From NCBI GenBank assembly GCA_003278425.1, contig QCFE01000008.1, positions 1-64,000 on the forward strand: 64,000 bases of DNA, given 5' to 3'. Below are positions 18,068 to 28,244 of this stretch, piece by piece. Origin of the DNA: Prochlorococcus sp. AG-363-B11 (GTDB taxonomy: Bacteria; Cyanobacteriota; Cyanobacteriia; PCC-6307; Cyanobiaceae). Under the pieces are notes generated by a model that saw only the letters and a program-made list of their open reading frames with translations, was not told the DNA's origin and searched no databases. The position numbers and the translations under genes were made by a program. Position 1 is the first letter of the stretch; each line of letters starts with the position of its first letter.

Positions 18068-19585
18068 TTAAAGTGAGGTCTCAAGGCAGCCCAAAGCAGT
18101 AAGCATACCTTTTGCTTTATTTAAAGTTTCTTGAAATTCATTTTCAGCAATTGAATCTGCTACGACCCCAGCACCTGATTGCACTTCAACCTTGCAAAGT
18201 CCATCTGAATAGTCTGAAACAAGCATCGTACGAATAGTAATAGCTGTATTTAATGCTCCATTAATATCCATAGATCCATATACACCAGAATAGGGCCCTC
18301 TAACATTATTCTCCAACTCATGAATCAATTGCATTGCTCTAATTTTAGGAGCACCTGAAACTGTGCCAGCAGGGAATGCTGCCATTAATAAATCCAAAAC
18401 ATCCATGTCATCGTCTAAACATCCATGCACTTCACTAACTATGTGCATTACATGAGAATATTTTTCAATAAGCATTAAATCATGCACAGAAACTGTGCCA
18501 GGTCTACATACACGTCCGAGATCATTTCTTCCTAAGTCTACCAACATTACATGTTCAGCTATTTCTTTTGGGTCTGAGAGGAGATCTTTTTCCAAGGTTG
18601 CATCTTCTTGAACAGTTTCACCTCGAGGTCTTGTTCCTGCTATTGGGCGAAGACTAGCCCTAATTCCATTTTCAAAAGGTTTGGCCTGAACCATCACTTC
18701 AGGACTTGAACCAATAAGCTGCCAGTCACCAAAATCATAAAAAGCCATAAAAGGCGAAGGATTTACTATTCTCAAGCTCCTATATAAATCCAAAGGAGAA
18801 TGACGGACTTTAGTATTAAACTTCTGACTCAAAACAAGTTGAAAGATATCTCCCTTTGCAATGTAATCTTTGGCTTTTTCAACAGCATTTTGAAAGTTAA
18901 TTTGACTCCAGTTACTCTTAGATGACTTTGGTATTCCGCCTGTTGGATTCCAATCCAAAGGTTTAATCGAAGGTAAAGGTTTTGCCATCTGAGCTTTGAA
19001 TTTCTTTATTCCTGAATGGGCTTGATCAAATGCATCTGAAGGGGATTGATTAGTTGTTAAATCACCATATGAAATTGCTGTAATCAATCTTTTTACTTGA
19101 TCAAAAATTAAAACCTTATCCATAAACATCCAAACTCCATCTGGTAAATCATCCAAATTTCTTTCACAAACTGGCACTGTAGGCTCAATCCATTTAATCA
19201 ATTCATATCCCCACATCCCATAAAGCTGACCTAAAGATGGCATCCCAGGGATTAATTCAGATTTATATGGAGATAGAAACTTTCGAAGAAACTCAAAAGG
19301 GTTTCCTTGAAATTCTTCACAACGTAGGTTCCTCCAGGTACGAGTTATCTTGTCTCCTCTTACTGTTAGCACCCACAAGGGATCACTAGCTACAACACTC
19401 CATCTGCCTAAGGTATCTCCTCCTTCTACTGATTCTAATAAGACCCCAGGGGAAGAGTGTTGGCCAACCTTTAACCATGTTGACAAAGGAGTTTCAAGAT
19501 CTGCAGGCCAACTGCTTACAAGGGGTATAAAATTTATGTCCCTAGAAGCTGCTTCTAAAAACGAATCACGATCAGATATTGGCAT
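18068..19585 (-). CDS. trpE: Anthranilate synthase component I
   Basis: 505-aa chorismate-using enzyme of tryptophan synthesis; it needs a glutaminase partner (TrpG), which is not in the window. The chorismate-binding domain shows [28 protein letters not shown] and [15 protein letters not shown]. The N-terminal LLES at about residues 50-53 is the tryptophan feedback-binding motif, so allosteric inhibition is likely. It is the first gene of an operon with gshA and ppc. Confidence 0.95.
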   Translation of the reverse strand: MPISDRDSFLEAASRDINFIPLVSSWPADLETPLSTWLKVGQHSSPGVLLESVEGGDTLGRWSVVASDPLWVLTVRGDKITRTWRNLRCEEFQGNPFEFLRKFLSPYKSELIPGMPSLGQLYGMWGYELIKWIEPTVPVCERNLDDLPDGVWMFMDKVLIFDQVKRLITAISYGDLTTNQSPSDAFDQAHSGIKKFKAQMAKPLPSIKPLDWNPTGGIPKSSKSNWSQINFQNAVEKAKDYIAKGDIFQLVLSQKFNTKVRHSPLDLYRSLRIVNPSPFMAFYDFGDWQLIGSSPEVMVQAKPFENGIRASLRPIAGTRPRGETVQEDATLEKDLLSDPKEIAEHVMLVDLGRNDLGRVCRPGTVSVHDLMLIEKYSHVMHIVSEVHGCLDDDMDVLDLLMAAFPAGTVSGAPKIRAMQLIHELENNVRGPYSGVYGSMDINGALNTAITIRTMLVSDYSDGLCKVEVQSGAGVVADSIAENEFQETLNKAKGMLTALGCLETSL

Positions 19586-19648
19586 TCATATATCATTGCA
19601 GCCTGCACAGGTAAAAAGACACTCGGAGGCTACATTTAGGTTTTCAGA

Positions 19649-20074
19649 TTAGGAATCAAAAGTGTTTTTATCAGTGAACTTGATACTTGCAGGGTTTGGA
19701 TTCTGGCCAATCCTACGAGAATTATGATTTATAATTGACCTTCCTTCATTTACTTTTTCAGGGAAAACTCCATCTTTTGGATGAAGAAACTCAGTATCTC
19801 CTCCTGGGAAAATCCTATAAATTTTATAATCCTCCATTCTTGGCTTAAAGCCTCTCAATTGAGTTCCTAAGGCTAAGCATTGCTCTTTTCTCGCAAAGTA
19901 CATAATATTCTGCCCCTCATTCATTACTGCTGCACCACCAGTAGGGAGCTCAAACGCCTGAGACTTTTTACTCGTCCAGGTAATTGCATATTTCTCTTCT
20001 GTTTCAGCAGAGTTAAGAAGACCTCCGGTACTACCGATATTTTGAGGGAGGCTACCATTAAGAGCTTCAGTCAT
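19649..20074 (-). CDS. psaD: Photosystem I subunit II (PsaD)
   Basis: 141-aa peripheral stromal subunit of photosystem I that docks ferredoxin and stabilises PsaC. Family marks include [20 protein letters not shown]-like N-terminal text (here [16 protein letters not shown]), [59 protein letters not shown] and the terminal NPASIKFT. It stands 63 nt downstream of the trpE start on the other side of a gap, so it is probably transcribed separately. Confidence 0.97.
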   Translation of the reverse strand: MTEALNGSLPQNIGSTGGLLNSAETEEKYAITWTSKKSQAFELPTGGAAVMNEGQNIMYFARKEQCLALGTQLRGFKPRMEDYKIYRIFPGGDTEFLHPKDGVFPEKVNEGRSIINHNSRRIGQNPNPASIKFTDKNTFDS

Positions 20075-20187
20075 TGCTGTTCCTAAGAATATGCATTTAG
20101 CGGTAAGTTGAAACTAGCACTAACTTTTGTACCTTTTATCACTTTCTCTATAGAACCTTCACACGAGTCAACATTCCTAAAAACAAT

Positions 20188-21573
20188 TTAAAGTTCTTCT
20201 GCCGTTGGAAAAAAAATTGTAATCCCTCTATCACGGCTTCTAGTGAGCCTTCCACCAAGACTTTCTAACAATCTTTGAGTAGCAGCTTGAGTCAATTGCA
20301 AACTTCCTGTATTTGGATTCCAACTCAAAACTGTCCCAAGCTCAGAATTTTGATCCTGACTACTTTCATAAAACTCTGTTGAAGAAAATGCATTACTGGT
20401 AATTTTTAACTTTAAACGTTGTCCTGCTGGTCGCAATTCCAAATTCAAAGATCCACCAGGCTGAATACCCCTTGTATTTCTATCTATCAAGCCACTAAGC
20501 ATTAACTCAAGCTTCTGAGAATCACTAAGGACAGGTGGCAAATCTGGTGTGAGATCTAAATTTAGTTTGATCCCACGTCGTTCAAGTTGCATCTCCCAAG
20601 CTGGGGAAAGGATCTCAAGAATCTTAACTAGATCAGTTTTTGCTAAATCTGACTTATGAGATTGATTCCTTTCAAGTTCAACAGCATTAAAAATCAAACC
20701 AAACCTATCAATTTGTTCTGTACATTCTGTATCAATTTCTTTGAGCCTAGATATCGCCATATCAGGCAAATCGCTTCTTCTCAAAAGTGAGCGAATAAGC
20801 GTTCTGATAGTCGCCAAAGGAGTCCTAATTTCATGCGTGAGGGCTTCTAATAATGAGATCTCGCTACTAGCTTTAGGCGCTAATCGTTCTTCTTGATTCT
20901 TGAGAACATCGTCTTGAGAGGTTTGAATATTTACACTGGGTGCCATTTCAGCCAATCTTGAGGCAATAAGAGGCCAAAAAACCTTACCTATATCAGCATT
21001 ACTCCTTAGTTGACCTAAATCAGCCAAAGAATCACGAATTTCCTTAGCCTTTTCTGGAGTCTCCAGATCTAATCTCTTATCCAATATTTTCAACAGATCA
21101 GCTAATGTTTCCGGGTCACTTCTCATCAACAAGTTTCGTTCTCCTGGTTTACCTTGCAATGCAAGAGCAATCTGAACCTCTTGAGTAATTATTATTAGTA
21201 ATGGGTCATACCCATCCTCTTCTCTTAAAGGCAATCTCTTAAATCTGCTGATACTCTGAATATTCTGATGATTAATTGATCTAACAGAAGTAGGTAATAA
21301 TAATCCTGTTTTAGAAGTATTAATTAGTGGTAGTTCCTCAGGTACCCAGACCCATCCTTCAAGTTGTTCTAACAATTTGGATTCATAAAGTGCAGGCAAA
21401 GGGGAAGCAAGCCATAAGCCTTTTTTGAAATCCATCGGCAATAGAATCTGATCTTGCAAAGTATCCAATGCTGCCCACCACAACCTCCTCGCAATTTGCT
21501 CATCAACTCGGCCGATAGGGACTCCAACAGCCATTCGCTTATGAATAGATCTAATTGAAGCTTGATTAATCAC
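20188..21573 (-). CDS. Soluble histidine-kinase-like protein
   Basis: 461-aa protein with a phosphoacceptor motif THEIRTPLATIRTLI (His247) and a HisKA dimerisation helix, preceded by about 235 residues of unrecognised sensor region with no membrane helix. The ATPase half is atypical: an N-box-like LMLSGLIDRNTRG is visible, but the G1 (DxGxG) and G2 boxes are missing or unrecognisable after LKLKITSNAF. It may be a degenerate kinase or a phosphotransfer protein. The GTG start shares one base with the rodA stop (TAGTG), so it is coupled to the mrp-rodA operon and may respond to cell-wall or growth status. No response regulator is adjacent. Confidence 0.75.
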   Translation of the reverse strand: MINQASIRSIHKRMAVGVPIGRVDEQIARRLWWAALDTLQDQILLPMDFKKGLWLASPLPALYESKLLEQLEGWVWVPEELPLINTSKTGLLLPTSVRSINHQNIQSISRFKRLPLREEDGYDPLLIIITQEVQIALALQGKPGERNLLMRSDPETLADLLKILDKRLDLETPEKAKEIRDSLADLGQLRSNADIGKVFWPLIASRLAEMAPSVNIQTSQDDVLKNQEERLAPKASSEISLLEALTHEIRTPLATIRTLIRSLLRRSDLPDMAISRLKEIDTECTEQIDRFGLIFNAVELERNQSHKSDLAKTDLVKILEILSPAWEMQLERRGIKLNLDLTPDLPPVLSDSQKLELMLSGLIDRNTRGIQPGGSLNLELRPAGQRLKLKITSNAFSSTEFYESSQDQNSELGTVLSWNPNTGSLQLTQAATQRLLESLGGRLTRSRDRGITIFFPTAEEL

Positions 21574-22853
21574 TAACTTCTAGTAAATAGTTTTGTTCTA
21601 CGAGAAACAGATAGGCAAAAACCTAAGCAAATAAAAGCCACAATTAAAGCAGTTCTTCCATAACTCATAAATGGTAAAGGAATACCAGTTATTGGTCCAA
21701 GACCAATCGTCATAAAAATATTTACTACAACCTGAAACATAATCATTGTTGTTATTCCAATTACAACTAAAGATTCATATTTTGTTCGTGCATCTCTGGC
21801 AATATTTAAAAGACGAAGAATTAAAAGTAAAAAAACAACTGAAACAAATGTTGTCCCCAAAAAACCTAATTCTTCGCCTAAGGCACTAAAAATAAAATCT
21901 GTATGTTGTTCAGGAATAAACCTTAATTTTGTTAATTGACCTTGTAATAATCCAGTCCCAAATAGTCCTCCTGAACCAATACCTATAGTGCTTTGGATTA
22001 GATGATAACCGCCGCCAAGAGGATCCTTACCAGGGTCAAGAAATAAAATCAATCTTTCTCTTTGATAATCCTTAAGAAAATTGCTCCAAAGCCATGGAGA
22101 GAGAAATGAAATTACACCTAAACTTCCCATAATTAGTAAAGAGCTTAAATACTTTTTAGGTAATGAGCGATAAGCTAAAAATCCCATAAATGGAATCCAC
22201 AAAATTAAGCCCCAGTGGAAAATACCTACTAAAATAGAAGTACAAATTCCGGAGATAAAAAGCAAAACCCATTCCAGAGGCATTCCTGACCAATAGAGCA
22301 TCACTAATAACACTGCTCCGAAAACCAAAGAAGTCCCTAAATCAGGCTGAGTAAAAACTAAAATCCAAGGAATAAAAATTGCTCCAAATGGTCTCCATAA
22401 GTAAATTGGTGAATCAAATTTTTGATGATCAAGAATTGACGCAAGAGTAATGATAACAATTATTTTAGCAATCTCAGATGGTTGAATATTGAAACCTGCA
22501 ATATTCAACCATCGTTGCGCTCCTAAAGCAGAACTTCCAAAGAACTTTACAGCAAAAAGGGTTAAAATAGTTAGTAAATATAAGGGGAATAAGAACTTGC
22601 GAATTCTTTCTAGATCGAGTTGAGAGATAATGTATGTACAAGTAATACCAACTCCTGCAATAATTAAGTGTTGGGGCCAAATCGTATAAATAATCTGACG
22701 TTGTGTACTAGCAATTAATATACTTGAGAGAACTACAAGTATTAATGGACAAAACCAAATTATAAATTCAAAATCTTTAAAATTATTCTTTTTAGTTCCT
22801 CCTTTTAAAAAATTATTATATTTACTAATAGGCGAAAAAAAGCTTGCAGGCAT
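21573..22853 (-). CDS. rodA: Rod-shape SEDS glycosyltransferase RodA
   Basis: 426-aa integral membrane protein with about ten helices of the SEDS (FtsW/RodA) family, which polymerises lipid II into glycan strands with a partner PBP2. Family marks are INIAGFNIQPSEIAKI-like text (NIAGFNIQPSEIAKI), QPDLGTSLV, and GIPLPFMSYGRTA near the C-terminus; EQHTDFIFSALGEELGFLG is the conserved extracytoplasmic loop. The RodA rather than FtsW assignment is by overall similarity and operon position. Its ATG shares one base with the mrp stop. Confidence 0.88.
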   Translation of the reverse strand: MPASFFSPISKYNNFLKGGTKKNNFKDFEFIIWFCPLILVVLSSILIASTQRQIIYTIWPQHLIIAGVGITCTYIISQLDLERIRKFLFPLYLLTILTLFAVKFFGSSALGAQRWLNIAGFNIQPSEIAKIIVIITLASILDHQKFDSPIYLWRPFGAIFIPWILVFTQPDLGTSLVFGAVLLVMLYWSGMPLEWVLLFISGICTSILVGIFHWGLILWIPFMGFLAYRSLPKKYLSSLLIMGSLGVISFLSPWLWSNFLKDYQRERLILFLDPGKDPLGGGYHLIQSTIGIGSGGLFGTGLLQGQLTKLRFIPEQHTDFIFSALGEELGFLGTTFVSVVFLLLILRLLNIARDARTKYESLVVIGITTMIMFQVVVNIFMTIGLGPITGIPLPFMSYGRTALIVAFICLGFCLSVSRRTKLFTRS

Positions 22854-23944
22854 TATGATTTATTTAATCGAATTTTTTCAACGACTTCATTAACAAGTCT
22901 TCTAAATGCTTTTGCAGTTATAGAATTAGGATATTGAAGAACAATTGGGAAATAATCTTTATGCTCCTTTTCATTATGAATCTCTAGAGGCAATTTTGCT
23001 AACAAAGGTACAGAATTTTCCTTTGACAAAGTTTGACCGCCACCTTTACCAAACAATGGATATTCCTTATCTGGTTGATCTGGCGGAATAAACACAGACA
23101 TATTTTCAACAACTCCTAGAATTGGTACATTCATTTGCTTAAACATAGCTAAACCTCTACGCGAATCTTGAAGTGAAACTTGCTGAGGTGTTGTAACTAT
23201 CAAAACACCACTCATGGGAACAGCTTGAGCAAGGGAAAGTTGCGCATCACCTGTGCCAGGAGGCAAGTCAACTACAAGAAAGTCTCTCTCTCCCCAATTA
23301 GCTTGATAAAGAAATTGCCTAATAATGCCATTCAACATAGGTCCACGCCAAATAACAGGTTGATCATCATCAATCAATAAGCCCATAGATACCATTGCAA
23401 TTCCAGAAGCCTCTATTGGAATAATTTTTTGATCTGGACCACTTCCTATTACTTCTGGAGTTGTATCAGAAACTCCAAGCATTATTGGAATATTCGGACC
23501 ATATATATCTGCATCAAGCAACCCTACTCTATATCCATTTTGCGACAAGGCACATGCAAGATTCAAGGCAACAGTACTTTTGCCAACTCCACCTTTTCCA
23601 CTACTAACAGCAACAACATGCTTCACATTAGGTATTGACTTAAGAGAAGGTGCAGATTGACCGTGTCCACCATGTCCAATTTCTCCTTGATTAGAATTAG
23701 GAGCAGTATTACTAAGCTCAATCTGAACTGAAGCAATATCATCTAAACCCTCAAGAATATCGGTAATTTCTTTAGCTATACGATCTCTTTGAGCTTGCGC
23801 ATATTTTGGGAGATTTAACCGGACAATCACCTTAGGAGAACGAACAATTAACTGATCTATCCAACCAAGTTCCAATAAAGAACGATCACTCCCAGAGTCT
23901 TTTAAACCTGACAGTGCCTTCAATGCTTCCTTATCAGTCAACAT
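22853..23944 (-). CDS. mrp: Mrp/ApbC-type iron-sulfur carrier ATPase
   Basis: 363-aa P-loop NTPase that delivers [4Fe-4S] clusters to target proteins. Residues about 1-90 form the DUF59/FSCA domain (LLELGWIDQLIV, VRLNLP); the deviant Walker A is SSGKGGVGKST, with DADIYGPNIPIMLG and VVDLPPGTGDAQL following. The usual CxxC near the C-terminus is not seen. I placed the start at 23944 (MLTDKEALKALSG), where the DUF59 domain begins; an in-frame ATG at 24001 adds 19 unlike residues. The gene is first in the mrp-rodA-kinase operon and diverges from hemF. Confidence 0.92.
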   Translation of the reverse strand: MLTDKEALKALSGLKDSGSDRSLLELGWIDQLIVRSPKVIVRLNLPKYAQAQRDRIAKEITDILEGLDDIASVQIELSNTAPNSNQGEIGHGGHGQSAPSLKSIPNVKHVVAVSSGKGGVGKSTVALNLACALSQNGYRVGLLDADIYGPNIPIMLGVSDTTPEVIGSGPDQKIIPIEASGIAMVSMGLLIDDDQPVIWRGPMLNGIIRQFLYQANWGERDFLVVDLPPGTGDAQLSLAQAVPMSGVLIVTTPQQVSLQDSRRGLAMFKQMNVPILGVVENMSVFIPPDQPDKEYPLFGKGGGQTLSKENSVPLLAKLPLEIHNEKEHKDYFPIVLQYPNSITAKAFRRLVNEVVEKIRLNKS

Positions 23945-24021
23945 AATTTCAAAACATCTTTCAGTAATCTTAATGAGGGTATTCCAATGACCTAGCCTCA
24001 TAGAGAAATAAAAATAAAGCT

Positions 24022-25062
24022 GTGCAATCTTTAAACTTGCCGCATCCTCCCTCAGAGTCTCGACAAAGAGCTAAAGCTTTTTTACTAGAGCTGCAAGATA
24101 CGATTTGTTCAGGGCTAGAAAGCATTGATGGTGAAGGTAAATTTCTTGAAGAGTCTTGGGAAAGACCTGAAGGTGGAGGTGGTCGATCAAGAGTAATGAA
24201 AGAAGGCAAAATTTTTGAGCAAGGAGGGGTTAACTTTTCAGAAGTTCATGGTGAAGAATTACCTCCTTCAATAATCAAACAACGTCCTGAAGCAAAGGGC
24301 CACAACTGGTTTGCCACTGGTACTTCCATGGTTCTTCATCCACGAAATCCTTATATCCCAACAGTTCATTTAAATTATCGATACTTCGAAGCAGGGCCAG
24401 TTTGGTGGTTTGGAGGCGGGGCTGATCTTACTCCCTACTATCCATACTTAAGTGACACTCGACATTTTCATAAAGTTCACAAAGAAGCATGCGATTCTAT
24501 AAACCCTGAACTTCACACAATCTTCAAGCCGTGGTGTGATGAATATTTTTTCTTAAAACATCGCAATGAAAGTAGAGGAGTAGGGGGAATATTCTTCGAT
24601 TATCAAGATGGTTCAGGATGCCTCTATAAAGGACAAGACCCTAATGGAATTGCCTCCATAACTGCAAAAAAATTAGGCGAACTTACACTCTCTTGGGAAG
24701 AGCTCTTTTCACTAGCTAAAGCTTGCGGAGGCGCATTTTTACCCTCGTATGTTCCAATTATTGAAAAACGCCAAAACCAAGTTTTTTCAGAAGTTGAAAG
24801 AGACTTTCAGCTTTATAGACGAGGAAGATACGTTGAATTTAATTTAGTTTGGGATAGAGGTACTATTTTTGGGCTTCAAACAAACGGAAGAACAGAATCA
24901 ATACTTATGTCTTTACCACCCCTTGCAAGATGGGAATATGGATATAAAGCCTCTGTAAATTCTAGAGAATCGCTTCTTACAGATATCTTCACGAAAGCAC
25001 AAGATTGGTTTACAGATAAAAGTCTTGAAGAAAAATGTCGCCCTTTTGATGCAATAGATTAA
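24022..25062 (+). CDS. hemF: Oxygen-dependent coproporphyrinogen III oxidase
   Basis: 346-aa enzyme that oxidatively decarboxylates two propionates of coproporphyrinogen III, on the shared path to chlorophyll, haem and bilins. Typical segments are [20 protein letters not shown]-like text, [39 protein letters not shown] and [13 protein letters not shown]. Length is normal. A GTG at 24022 is used as start. It is divergent from mrp with a gap of about 77 nt, which must hold both promoters. Confidence 0.97.
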   Translation: MQSLNLPHPPSESRQRAKAFLLELQDTICSGLESIDGEGKFLEESWERPEGGGGRSRVMKEGKIFEQGGVNFSEVHGEELPPSIIKQRPEAKGHNWFATGTSMVLHPRNPYIPTVHLNYRYFEAGPVWWFGGGADLTPYYPYLSDTRHFHKVHKEACDSINPELHTIFKPWCDEYFFLKHRNESRGVGGIFFDYQDGSGCLYKGQDPNGIASITAKKLGELTLSWEELFSLAKACGGAFLPSYVPIIEKRQNQVFSEVERDFQLYRRGRYVEFNLVWDRGTIFGLQTNGRTESILMSLPPLARWEYGYKASVNSRESLLTDIFTKAQDWFTDKSLEEKCRPFDAID

Positions 25063-25143
25063 AAAATTAGGTATGACACCTCTAAATATAAAAAATTCTA
25101 TAATTTTCTTATTTAACCAAATAAATCATCAAATAATAAATTC

Positions 25144-25698
25144 TCATATTGGGGAAGAAGTTAAATTACCGTCACTAGCCAGCTTGAGGCTTTTTGCGAG
25201 CCCAATATCTATCGCAATCAATTCATCTCGATGAGCCCTTACTCGTAAAAGAGTTTCAGAATCATTAAATGAGCTAATGAGTCTCATTTCAAGAGATTCT
25301 GTCCGGGCGGATCTACTTCGATAAAACAAGCCCGCACAAGGTCCGAAACCCGAAAGAATTAATGGCCACCAATTCAAATCTGGATATAACTGAAAAATAA
25401 CTAAGCCTAAGCAAGCACCTCCTAAGCTACACAAGACTGAGAGAAAAACAGCAAGAATGGGGCTCGATGAAACAGTGCCATTAAAGATAAGAATTCTCCG
25501 ATCAACATCTCCTCCTTCTCTCCTCCACCCTCTCTCTTCCAACCAATCACTTAAACCTTTAAGAACGCGCAGAGGTGGTAAAGGAGAGGCAATATTAACA
25601 ACAGTTGTTCGATCTTTACTTGCAGCCCGAATGAAAAATCCTAGACCAATGGCTAATAATATAGTTAAAGTAAATGTCGAATAATATGATGGCTGCAT
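25144..25698 (-). CDS. Cofactor assembly of complex C subunit B (CCB2/CCB4-like)
   Basis: 184-aa membrane protein with one N-terminal helix (about 8-24) and two more at about 79-100 and 108-124. This layout, with LLAIGLGFFIRAASKDRTT near the start and a C-terminal soluble segment, matches cyanobacterial and chloroplast CCB2/CCB4 proteins that attach the covalent haem ci to cytochrome b6. The target would be the b6f complex of the thylakoid. The assignment is from overall pattern. It converges on hemF, an apt neighbour. Confidence 0.7.
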   Translation of the reverse strand: MQPSYYSTFTLTILLAIGLGFFIRAASKDRTTVVNIASPLPPLRVLKGLSDWLEERGWRREGGDVDRRILIFNGTVSSSPILAVFLSVLCSLGGACLGLVIFQLYPDLNWWPLILSGFGPCAGLFYRSRSARTESLEMRLISSFNDSETLLRVRAHRDELIAIDIGLAKSLKLASDGNLTSSPI

Positions 25699-25899
25699 CT
25701 CTAAATAATTAAAAGGTCTTAATTAAATTTACTTGAAGATCTTAACTTGCTACAAATCAAGGAATATGTTGGGAAAAGATAACAACTTACAAAAAATAAT
25801 ACAGCGAATGTACAAACAACTAAATTTAAAAAGCTATAGAAGGAAGAATAGGAAAACTTTCTTCATAAATACTCTAGGGTCAATTGTCTCTATCAAACT

Positions 25900-26544
25900 A
25901 TGAGCAACTTTGCCAAAAAACCTGCAAGTTTTAAAATTTTCACGCAAGACCTTGATGAAGATATCACAAGCAAGTTAAGCAAAAAAACAGCATTAGCAAT
26001 TGATTCAGAAGCAATGGGTCTAATACATGGTCGTGACAGGCTCTGCTTAGTACAAATTTGCGATGATGAAGATAATGTCGCTTGTATAAAAATTAATCAA
26101 GATCAGAACAAAGCACCAAGATTAAAGTCCCTCATGGAGAAAAAGTCCATTGAAAAAGTTTTTCATTTTGCAAGATTTGACGTCGCTGCTCTAGCAAGTA
26201 ATCTGAATATCGACGTGGATCCAATTTTCTGTACAAAGATAGCTAGTAAAATTGGTAGAACCTATTCACCAAGGCATGGACTAAAAGAAGTTATTTCAGA
26301 ACTTTTAGGCGTAGAGCTCGATAAACAAGCCCAAAGTAGTGATTGGGGAAGGGTCGATGAACTTTCTGAAAAACAATTGGAATATGCAGCTAATGATGTT
26401 CGATTCCTCCTCCCAGCAAAAGAAAAGCTAAAGAATATGTTAATCAGAGAGAACAGATGGGATATCACAAAAGAATGCTTTGAATGTCTTCCAGTGATTT
26501 GTAAACTAGACAGATTAAGATTCAATAATATTTTTGAACATTGA
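25900..26544 (+). CDS. rnd: RNase D-like 3'-5' exonuclease
   Basis: 214-aa protein comprising only a DEDDy exonuclease domain. The catalytic residues are visible: DSEAMGL (Exo I, D and E), HFARFDVAAL (Exo II, D), and QLEYAANDVRFLL (Exo III, Y and D). E. coli RNase D is about 375 aa with HRDC domains after this; those are absent here, which is usual for short cyanobacterial versions. It probably trims tRNA or other RNA 3' ends. It converges on the small gene at 26571. Confidence 0.88.
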   Translation: MSNFAKKPASFKIFTQDLDEDITSKLSKKTALAIDSEAMGLIHGRDRLCLVQICDDEDNVACIKINQDQNKAPRLKSLMEKKSIEKVFHFARFDVAALASNLNIDVDPIFCTKIASKIGRTYSPRHGLKEVISELLGVELDKQAQSSDWGRVDELSEKQLEYAANDVRFLLPAKEKLKNMLIRENRWDITKECFECLPVICKLDRLRFNNIFEH

Positions 26545-26570
26545 TAAATGAAAAATCTTTTCAACAGATA

Positions 26571-26840
26571 TTAATCCTCTACCATAAAATTTTCATCTTC
26601 AGCCAGAGCTTCTAATAAATTGTCTAATTGATTAGTCATTGCATTCTCATCCGATAAAGATTTTTCACGTGTTTCTGCTAATAATGTTTCAGCTATTTTT
26701 TTTCGCGAAGAAATGTCTCTCAACCCTTTTTTGGCAGCTAGAACATCTATTTTCTTTTTTGCAGCGGCAATACTAATGGTTAATAAAGATGCTAATTCAG
26801 CACAGGTTTTCAAATAATCATGTTCCTTAATACTTGACAT
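26571..26840 (-). CDS. Small conserved-type hypothetical protein
   Basis: 89-aa charged, helical protein. An N-terminal EHDYLKTCAELASLLTISIAAAKKKIDVLAAKKG segment is followed by an acidic C-terminus (LLEALAEDENFMVED). There is no membrane helix or known motif. Good ORF length, normal start and position between rnd and the glycosyltransferase gene support it as real. I do not recognise a function. Confidence 0.6.
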   Translation of the reverse strand: MSSIKEHDYLKTCAELASLLTISIAAAKKKIDVLAAKKGLRDISSRKKIAETLLAETREKSLSDENAMTNQLDNLLEALAEDENFMVED

Positions 26841-26898
26841 GCATCGACGAAATAAACTCTAAGTAACTATCTTATTGGAAAGTGTCTCAAATATTTAA

Positions 26899-28167
26899 TT
26901 ATTTGCTATTTAGAAACTGCAAAATCATTTTCGCCAAAGCTTCACTCCCTCCAGAAGAACCCATCCGCTTTTTTCCTATCACTGATAAGCGCTCCCTTAG
27001 CCTGGAATCTTGAAGTAATAGCTGGACTCTTTTAGCCATTTGAGCAGAGCTCTTACAAGGAATTACACTGCCACCTAATAATCGACTTTGTCTGATTGCA
27101 AACCCATGTTTAAATTGCGGTCCCTTACCAGGCAAGGAGACACAAGGGACTCCAAGCCCAACTAATTGTTCTGTAGCCGTTCCAGCATTGGCAATGCCAA
27201 TCTCAGCAAATCTTGACCACTCCTCAAATTTTCCAGCACCAATAACAAGTTTCAAACCATTCTTCTCAAAAACACTATTTACATCTAGTTGAGTTAGCGA
27301 CGATTGGACTTTTCTATAACCTTTTTCGTTTAAAGAATCCTCAACTAAACCTATAGAAGGTTCAGCACCAATCGCTACAAATACCATTAAAGAAGCCTTA
27401 TTTTCAATTTGTTGAACAGCATTAAGCAATCGTTTGAAATTAATAATAGCCTCAGGCATGCGACTCCCACAAAGCAAAATCACACGTCTAAAATTCTTCA
27501 AATAGATAGGCAAGTCTACTGGAAGAAATCCATCCATCATTGGGTTCCCTGGAGCTATAACCCTTACATTTTTTTTTCTTAAACCTCTGGCCGTTAATTG
27601 ATCTCTTACTGCAACTATCTTGCATCGAAATGCCTTCATCAAGTTCCATTCCCAAGGCTCCCATTCACTACCTTTCAGTGAATGGTAATAATCACTAAGT
27701 GAGTAGCGTCTTGAAGTTTTCCATGTGTAATCACTTTTTGGGGTACCTACAAATGCATAGTTCCCTCCACTACTCCACGCAATAAAAAGCGGTAGCAAGT
27801 CACCTACAGCAACAATAAAACTTCCATCTTTGGCTGCACGTCTCACACATAACCAATTTTTCCAATTTACCCACAAAATGCCTGCAAACAAATCTTGAAT
27901 CAAACCGCTTAAACTTTGATTACTAAAGCCACCACTAGGTAATCGAAGTGCACTTCCTGATTTAACCAACCATAGGTCCTGAATAGCATCAAAAAAAACC
28001 TTTCCCTCTCCTACTAAAGAAATAACTTGCAACTTTAATTCAGGATTCAAACGATGCAAAGCTTCCAATATTCTTAAAGCAATGAGGTCTTCACCATGAC
28101 CATTCGAAAGCACTAAAACATTTTTATTCTTTGGACTGATACGATCCAAAGGGGGGAGATTTTTCAC
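26899..28167 (-). CDS. LpxB-related glycosyltransferase
   Basis: 422-aa protein related to lipid-A-disaccharide synthase but in the separate cyanobacterial group. The N-terminal LVLSNGHGEDLIALRILEAL marks a GT-B fold start; later EEWSRFAEIGIANAGTATEQLVGLGVPCVSLPGKGPQFKHGFA forms the nucleotide-sugar binding part. The open frame continues upstream to 28320, but that part crosses tRNA-Cys on the opposite strand and encodes the well-known false peptide AAPRFELG. The first credible start is GTG at 28167, which lies only 6 nt from the tRNA gene. Its product is unknown. Confidence 0.8.
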   Translation of the reverse strand: MKNLPPLDRISPKNKNVLVLSNGHGEDLIALRILEALHRLNPELKLQVISLVGEGKVFFDAIQDLWLVKSGSALRLPSGGFSNQSLSGLIQDLFAGILWVNWKNWLCVRRAAKDGSFIVAVGDLLPLFIAWSSGGNYAFVGTPKSDYTWKTSRRYSLSDYYHSLKGSEWEPWEWNLMKAFRCKIVAVRDQLTARGLRKKNVRVIAPGNPMMDGFLPVDLPIYLKNFRRVILLCGSRMPEAIINFKRLLNAVQQIENKASLMVFVAIGAEPSIGLVEDSLNEKGYRKVQSSLTQLDVNSVFEKNGLKLVIGAGKFEEWSRFAEIGIANAGTATEQLVGLGVPCVSLPGKGPQFKHGFAIRQSRLLGGSVIPCKSSAQMAKRVQLLLQDSRLRERLSVIGKKRMGSSGGSEALAKMILQFLNSK

Positions 28168-28173
28168 TCTCTG

Positions 28174-28244
28174 GGCGGCATGGCCAAGCGGTAAGGCAGA
28201 GGATTGCAAATCCTTTATCCCCAGTTCGAATCTGGGTGCCGCCT
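28174..28244 (+). tRNA. tRNA-Cys (anticodon GCA)
   Basis: Acceptor strands GGCGGCA (28174-28180) and TGCCGCC (28237-28243) pair fully, followed by discriminator T, as expected for tRNA-Cys. The anticodon stem GAGGA/TCCTT holds loop TTGCAAA, giving GCA. It is divergent from the glycosyltransferase gene with almost no space, so each promoter must lie inside the other gene or the RNA must be read through. Confidence 0.97.
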
